From assembly GCA_008694505.1 (NCBI GenBank), contig VZDJ01000174.1, positions 7,992,817 to 8,056,816 of the forward strand: DNA of 64,000 bases, given 5' to 3'. Below the pieces are notes generated by a model. That model was not told the origin of the DNA and searched no databases. It worked only from the letters and a program-made list of their open reading frames with translations. Shown here piece by piece: positions 63,701 to 64,000 of this stretch. A program made the translations under genes and the position numbers. Positions within the stretch are counted from its first letter, which is position 1, and each line of letters starts with the position of its first letter. The DNA comes from Cyanoderma ruficeps. Its lineage: Eukaryota; Chordata; Aves; Passeriformes; Timaliidae.

Positions 63701-64000
63701 GTTTTTTTCTTCTGGCAACTGCCAAAGCCCATAATGAAGATCTAACTGCCTCAGGGCTAGGGAGGCAGACACAACTGCAGTACAAAAGTACTGCTAAAAA
63801 AGTGAATGAGCTGCTAAATACTTCCAAGCGGCACAGATTAAAAACTAACAATACGGTTAACATGGGCTTGAGCAACTCCAAAGGGACAAAAACTACTTTA
63901 TGAGGTAAAAGGATACAGTCCAGATATTTATTTCAAAGTAATACTTACGAGTCTAGGCAGACAGTAAATAGATTAATTCCTTTTCTTGTCCTCCACCCCT
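60763..64000 (-). other. UBE2L3: UBE2L3 intron 1, 3' portion
   Basis: This sequence extends past the right edge. It is mostly AT-rich, with one GC-rich patch at about 63280-63445 that does not encode the expected exon 1 peptide. Confidence 0.75.

Overview
The window is vertebrate nuclear DNA, most likely from a bird or another sauropsid. Three spliced protein-coding genes can be read exon by exon: SDF2L1 on the minus strand, YDJC on the plus strand and UBE2L3 on the minus strand with its first exon off the right edge. Gene order and orientation match the human 22q11.21 block UBE2L3-YDJC-SDF2L1 read in reverse. The avian guess rests on compact introns, GC-rich islands in an AT-rich background, no recognisable mammalian SINEs, and miRNA sequences resembling the chicken forms as I remember them. 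It was not tested by any search.

Left part (1-12.4 kb): a CpG-rich promoter with three evenly spaced CCAAT boxes is followed on the plus strand by four hairpins of one seed family (AGUGCAA): miR-130c, miR-301b, miR-454 and miR-130b. They are probably processed from one long noncoding host transcript. The last hairpin lies inside a second CpG island and is followed by a doubled AATAAA. The miR-130c mature sequence is interrupted by a single N flanked by a 15-nt duplication, which looks like an assembly join.

Middle (12.4-26.4 kb): no coding gene is recognised. Five GC-rich patches lie between 16.3 and 21.7 kb. Two TATA-like elements are associated with them, and the patches are otherwise unexplained.

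Right part: SDF2L1 (26.4-29.4 kb) has three coding exons and encodes an ER-resident MIR-domain protein ending in HDEL. YDJC starts in a CpG island near 37.2-38.1 kb and has five coding exons ending at 50,016. Its stop codon overlaps an AATAAA and is followed within 10 nt by a (CATC)n microsatellite. UBE2L3 converges on it, with a long 3' UTR (about 51.9-54.4 kb) and three visible coding exons. The 145 visible residues match the human protein as I recall it.

I did not find a clearly new biological system. The strongest leads are the four-member miRNA cluster with its orientation and assembly break, the unexplained GC patches, and the unusual YDJC 3' end. Long ORFs in the GC islands are judged to be chance.
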